This document shows, piece after piece, positions 58,401 through 64,000 of a stretch of DNA of 64,000 bases (positions are counted from its first letter, which is position 1; every line of letters begins with the position of its first letter). Origin of the DNA: Labyrinthula sp. Ha (Eukaryota > Sar > Bigyra > Labyrinthulida > Labyrinthulaceae); NCBI GenBank assembly GCA_015227615.1, contig JAALGZ010000001.1:2418001-2482000 (forward strand). The letters are read 5' to 3'. The position numbers were made by a program, and so were the translations under genes. The notes beneath the pieces are model-generated. The model saw only the letters and a list, made by a program, of their open reading frames with translations. It ran no database searches and had not been told where the DNA came from.

Positions 58401-61400
58401 TCCGTTGGCAATAATATTCATTTCCAATAGCTTCTTTTAGGTGAATTTTGCAACTATATCCTGGAACCTCTGTCGAGAGATTACAAGAATTTATAGAAGG
58501 CAGATAAAATTCTCTAAATGTTGTTTTCATTCGCTATGACTTGAAATATAGATTCAAGAAACATTTTCACTTTTGCTGCGGTTGGTCATGTGGCTTCTCC
58601 TTTGTTATTTCTGGGATTGCTAATTAAGTTTTTCTTTTACGGGTTCTTTATTTATATTTTTTGCGGAACTGGTGTAAACAATGAAATAATTCGTTGAATC
58701 AATACTTGGGTCAACTTTGGAAGGTCGACCTTAATGAAAACATCCCCATACTTGTTACGAGAATAAAACCGAACTCTATATCAAAAACAATACGAAGTTC
58801 AACCTAACGAAGACCAAAAAATTTTGATTAGTGACTTATTTTCTGTGCTAACTCAATGAGAGAATACCTTTGAGAGCACTCAGAGACCCCGTGTCAGTTC
58901 TTAGATTGAAATGTCTGAAGTTAAGTTGAAACGTGTTAATATGTTCTCAACAAATAAATTTTCTTCATATTTAGTAAAGGCTACTCAAACATCTCTCAGA
59001 TATTTGAAATTAAATAAATATGCTATATGCGGTTAGTAAGGTTGTTATTTCGCCTGCTGTTATTTTGTGAAGCTATATAAGACTCAATTACATTATCCAA
59101 TAACACAACATCAAAAAGTATTTAAACAAGTATGGATGTAAAAACCCATGATGTAATTAAGACTTTAAAAGGTTTATTCATACAAAATAGTATCAAAAGT
59201 TAAGAGGGTTTAGGTGAAAGCAATAAGATTGATTAAGGGCATATAGAATCATAAGTTGGGGCTAAGATTAAGATTATAAAGTCAGTTACAACAAATCATG
59301 TTACCCCAAATCGTTAGCTAATTCAAGAAATTTCAACCAAATAATTTACGAGTTAAATTTTAATCTGCACCTTAGTGAATTTTTCCTAAATAGAATACAA
59401 AATTTCATCAGCTAGATGGTGGATGGTGAAGATATGAACTCGTTATTAGATAAAGAAACACAAAGACAAAATTTAAGACAATAAATGGTGTTGAAGCTCT
59501 TCCCTTTAGATAATAGTCAATAATTTGATATTATGTATACAATAAACATTATACTGTGTACGGAATTTACATTGATATGAGCATAAACACCCAACATTAA
59601 AAGTCCATGCACTTTTTCTGAATATATTCATTTTTCTTCAAACTTTTGAAGGCTGCTTTATGTTGAGACTAAGTTATTTAGAGAAATGAAATAAAAAAAG
59701 ACGACACAAAGTATGTTGAACGTGTCACTGTCAGCCTTTCCTTTCGCTATTTGGAGTTTAGTTTTGTGTTCAGTTCTATTCGATGGAGTAGCTAAAGAAT
59801 TGGTATAACATAGTTAACACTCAGGGCTCTAACTTTGGATCAAATGAATCTGAATCTTTTGGTTTGTTTCAAAATGAATTGTATATATTTTAAGGTTCTG
59901 TGTTGAAAATTTACTTTCATAGTCAAATTCTTTCTATGTCTCTAAGAAGCAAAATTAAATAACTAATTGGCGTTAAATATTGTCTTTTTTCTCTCTGCAT
60001 CGATAAATTCCTTCGTTAGCTTATTTTCTTACTGTATGGTTTACCTTGGTTCTCAGGCTTAAATAATAGAGCCAATGTATTGATTCTCCAACTCATTTCA
60101 TTAAACATCTGTTTTTTATATTCATATATGAGATGCTTTTTTTAATATTTTCAGATAATTTATCATAACTGTTACAAAGCAATTAAACAGCTTTATGTTA
60201 AAACTTGTGTTCTAACCCCACAAGAATAGCCGGGAAAGAGCACGAGTAACAAGGGCAATATAAGAAATCCATTACTTGTTGTAGTCAGTTCCTTCTTACA
60301 TTTCCTACAAATTGCATCAGCCACCTTTAATTTTATTATTATTATTCAGTAAAACTTTTTAATTTTCTTTACGACTCGCTTGTGCTAGAATCATTATGTA
60401 TTTCTTCTCCACCACTTTTACACTAAGCAACAGAAATTAAAATGAAGAAACTCCTATAGGGAGACCGTCAGCTCTGTAGCTACTGTTCTTTCAGTTCTTT
60501 TTAATCATATGTAAAATCATTGAAAAAGCAAAGGTACTATTTTGTACCCTTGTTCTTACTACATGTACTTTCACTTGCAATATCACGTGTGGGTATCATC
60601 ATCTGTTCGCGGGAGTTAAATAAGCAAAAGTGCTCATAAGACCTATGCTAGCTCAGACTAATTAACATTATTTTTGTCAATTAGAAATAAATCTAGCTTT
60701 CAACAGATTTCTCCAATCCTCAAGGAAAATTTTTCTGCGATTCCTAACACATTTCTCAAGGATTCTTCAAGTATTTCACAAGAAGGGGTAAATATTTTAG
60801 ATTTATAGCAGCTACTAAATCTCAAACACCCTTACCAAATAATAGAGGTACTGGGAAAATATTATTCCGTACAAAGCTAATAGTTGGTCCTTACTTAATC
60901 ATACTCCTGCTAACCGAGACATATCGAAGCTCCAATAAAGGTTGCTAAATAGGATAACCTTCCAGGGAGTCATTTGACCATTTCCCAGTGAGATTCTTAA
61001 AGTCCCCTAGTGCTTACTCTAATTTCCCTAGAAATGTCTCAGTCCTTAGTTGGAGAAGCATATTAAACTTCAGTTGAGTTTACAGAAGAATATCATACAG
61101 ATCTTGTGACCCAGTCATGTATTGGTCATCAATGTAATATAAATAATCAATCAAAATTGTTCGCGAATTATTAGAGGCAATCAATTAGAATAATATGGCC
61201 AAGAAAACTATATATAAAAAATCAACAAATCGAATCCCATCCATCGATGCTATGCATGCGGAGAAACCTTTATTCAAAAGATCCCGTACTTTTGGTATTA
61301 ACATATTGCGTAGTAAAAACTTAGATCTAAGCTCTGTGGGTAGTTCTTTATAAATAAGGTTACAGGAGTAAAGGTAGGTAAAGTTCTATGAGCATTTTCA

Positions 61401-62941
61401 TGGTTATGTGACGTTTAATGTGATTTCATTATTAATATGGCTAATTTGTTGTAGGCCCTTGAAGGCAAGTTTCTCTTGAATTAATGTTTTGGACAATAAG
61501 AGTTTAAACCGTGGTTACAGAAAAAATAGGAGAAAGGATTCTAAGAAAGAGCAGCCAATCATGGAAAAGAGACAATGCACTTGAATTGTGAAACAACAAG
61601 ATGCGTTAGAAGACCGCTAACAGTGTGAATTAAGTACACCGTTGCCTATTCTAGCCTTAGATTCGCTGGTGTGACCAGCTGTGTAGAAGTAACAGCTTAT
61701 TTACCGGAAATCTATACTAAAACTGTAGAAATGAAACACAAAACCACTAAATCTGATGAAACTTCAAAGTAGCTATAGGTAATATGAGAAAGGGCTCAAA
61801 CCTTTAATCGTATTAATTACCTATGTTTAGGACGAAATACTCAATCAGCGAATTTTATCCACTTCATTAAAATTTATAGGTAACTTAAACTTCATCTCTT
61901 TCATGAAAACTTCTAAATTGTTAGTGTAAGAGTTCTTAATATTTCTCAAGTTTTCCTCTCATTGGTGTTTGGGAAAGGCCAATCGGATCGCTGTGTATTC
62001 CCTTAAGATCTTCGCGGAACCGCAATATCAATTTCCTTGCGTAGCTCCTTTCAAAAACGATTTGGACACAGAGGAGAAGTAATACCTCGGTAATGATACA
62101 ACAGTAGATTACTGTTAAAACGTGGCACAGTTAACTGTTTCGTGACTTCTTAAAAGCAATTTTCAAAGGCAGTCTCAAAACGTTAAGTTTAAGTAGAAGA
62201 AGACTAACGACGAAGAGATTTTAGCATGTCTCAGTACAAATTTAATAAAAATTTACAAAAGAAACGGGTCGAGTGACATGTTTCAAACATAGGTACTCTT
62301 GTATCAAGAAGAAATATCAGCTCACTGTGGGAGTTTTGAAACCACCGAATAAATCATATCTATAGTAAGCAGTTCTTGACTATATATACCTCATATGCGA
62401 TTTCTAACTAAGGTGCTAAGCAAAAAAAATAAAAAAAAGGTGAACCTAGAACAATTTCGCGACAGGATGCAACCTGAGTAGTTGAAAACCTTACCATGGG
62501 TTTAATCTCGAGTAAGCCACATGCAAAACAGAATAAGGTTCAAAATAAATTCATTTTCTCAACCTTCTTTTACCTACTGGTTATTTTTATTCTCCCCATT
62601 TTTTTTATGAAATATTCTTTAATGAAGTATTCAACACTCTCTTTCTTAACAAGACTATTGCAATAACATTCATGATATTAAAAATTTAAAGTTCAAATTA
62701 GCTCTATAAACATAGTATCTACATACTGCAGCAAATATAAAATATGTTTAAGCTTTAACCATTTAAGCCTATATCTTTTTAATTATTCATAGATGTTTTA
62801 TTAACCTTACTGATATAAATTCACTTTCATGGAATTGCTCAAATCTAGCTTTCCCATTATTACCATGAAACGTCTGTTGATACCGTTTCCTTATAGTAAT
62901 CACAATACCTCCTCTTTCAGTAAAATAACGGCATACTATCA
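55449..62941. other. Gene-poor AT-rich stretch, about 7.5 kb
   Basis: Upstream of nuclease copy 3. The longest frames are 56438-56806 (122 codons) and 57414-57623 (70 codons); both have protein-like composition but no motif I recognise, and could be gene or transposon remnants. The remainder to 62.9 kb shows no gene, RNA gene or terminal repeat by eye. Confidence 0.45.
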
Positions 62942-64000
62942 TTGTTTCCATTTCTAAACCAAACGGTTAGAGAATACCAACTGGCCGTTTTAGACACCTT
63001 ATCTAATATAGAATCGACTCTTACAAAAAATAAAATGAACAACAAACCCAAGTTCGACCCTACAAAGGTTAACGAGGATCAAGTTGCTGCAGATGAATAT
63101 CTGAGGTATATTCAACTTTCACTAGAGGCCCAAATAAAAGTGTTCGCAACACGCTTTGTGTTCATGCTGAAGGGCCCTGGCGTTCAAAGACGTATAATAC
63201 AGTTCCAAGCGTTATTCTATAGTATACAACGTGGCTCAACAATATGAGCAAGCTCTTACTAAACACTGGACTGCTCCTCAAGATGAAGGAAGAAGATTTT
63301 CTGTTAATCTCTCTCGCTATAAGCTTCAACGACACGCAAGTATCGGAAGCGTCAACTCAGCAGTTTCTAGCCGTTCTTTCAACGGACCGTCACGAAATTC
63401 CCGTTCGGCAAATGTGAGAAAGACAAATGCCACATCTGTTATAGAACATTTGGTTCCTAATTCGTCATATGCAAGTTCTGATTTGGAGTTTAAGCGTCTG
63501 AGCAACACTCGAACATCTGTGACTAGGCTTAGTGTTAAGTTTGGTGGGCAGAGGAGTCATTCGGTGTCAAGCACGACTGGGACCGCCATGCAGCCGGTAA
63601 AATTGGGAGGAAATAGGTCACCCGCGAAGGCAAGATCAAGAGTTACGCGCCAAAGAATCTCAGGACAAAATACACGCCTTTCTCATAAAAGTCCGGCTTC
63701 TTTAAACTTTTTTGATGCTCCTGCGTTCAAGCAAACATACTTGCCGTTAAATTCAACTCAGCTTTCTGTTTTTCTGGAAAAAATGAATAAAGTTAAAAAC
63801 CCACGAGAAAGAAAAGCTGCATTTGGTGGGCTTTTAAATGAAGAGGGTGGATTGCCTCTTCTTGGATATTTGTTGTTTCATTTTAGAAGAGAGATTTTGC
63901 GTGAGTATTTCCTACGAAGGAAAGAAAATGTTCCTCGACGGGTTACTGGTCAATACACTAGCAAGCCACTTGGAAATAAAGAAGTTGGGTACGAAACAAC
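62942..64000 (+). CDS. Unrecognised protein, 3' part outside window, at least two exons
   Basis: Exon 1 (from at least 63035, where the first in-frame ATG lies, and probably further upstream since the frame looks coding from 62942) ends at 63191. A 31-nt intron (63192-63222, GTATAA..ATAG) joins it in frame to an exon open to the right edge. The first part is helical (EYQLAVLDTLSNIESTL and YIQLSLEAQIKVFATRF). A long Ser/Arg/Thr-rich, probably disordered region follows (about residues 110-230), then a more ordered part beginning LNFFDAPAFKQTYLPL with charged helices. I do not recognise the family. Basic Ser/Arg linkers suggest binding to nucleic acid, cytoskeleton or membrane, but nothing is decisive. 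The true start may lie in an exon before 62921, where an in-frame stop closes this frame. Confidence 0.6.
63192..63222 (+). other. 31-nt intron of the right-edge gene
   Basis: GTATAA donor and CTATAG acceptor. Skipping it joins the exon-1 frame to the long open exon; retaining it leads to a stop at about 63245. Confidence 0.7.

Noticed and set aside
1-64000. tRNA, rRNA, U6 or CRISPR features
   Set aside because: A by-eye search for T-loop, U6-type and spaced-repeat patterns on both strands found nothing convincing; a covariance-model scan would be needed to exclude divergent RNAs.

Overview
The window is nuclear DNA of a eukaryote, probably a simple or single-celled one. The host genes carry canonical GT-AG introns, and the products are eukaryote-specific: a prenylated Rho GTPase, TELO2, a FUN14 protein, a CAP-Gly protein and Roc-COR proteins. 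Every intron that could be placed is tiny: twelve introns of 27 to 34 nt, all starting GTA and all but one ending TAG. The DNA is AT-rich. Genes sit in tight little groups separated by kilobases of AT-rich sequence with no convincing gene. I cannot name the taxon. Introns near 30 nt are known in a few protist lineages such as Blastocystis, but the long gene-poor stretches do not look like that genome.

Layout, left to right. Positions 1-3027 hold a divergent pair: an APE2-like AP endonuclease running off the left edge, and a DUF1765-like protein. Positions 6852-8003 hold a small Cys-rich membrane-type protein convergent with a five-exon FUN14/EF-hand protein. Positions 13777-16888 hold TELO2 convergent with a Rho GTPase that lacks both residues needed for GTP hydrolysis. 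Positions 22469-24011 hold a small helical protein followed 28 nt later by a zinc-finger/CAP-Gly protein. At 25786-27068 lies a broken YqaJ-type nuclease gene. At 32906-35094 lies a hAT transposon with perfect 8-bp target duplications and a decayed transposase. At 36609-42851 lie two tandem intronless genes encoding Roc-COR-TIR proteins, with a 137-bp hAT-type MITE between them. A decayed LINE lies at about 43.0-46.0 kb. At 51283-55448 two intact YqaJ-type nuclease genes flank a MATE transporter. From about 62.9 kb an unrecognised gene runs off the right edge.

Housekeeping functions are DNA repair (APE2), PIKK assembly and checkpointing (TELO2), mitochondrial outer membrane biology (FUN14) and microtubules (CAP-Gly). 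The accessory part stands out. Two Roc-COR proteins end in a TIR domain, and one multi-copy family of YqaJ-fold nucleases shares an unusual conserved N-terminus. Both groups are intronless and duplicated locally, unlike most neighbours. The Roc-COR-TIR pair is the best candidate for an undescribed signalling or defence module, and the nuclease family is the second. Both are inferences from domain content only.
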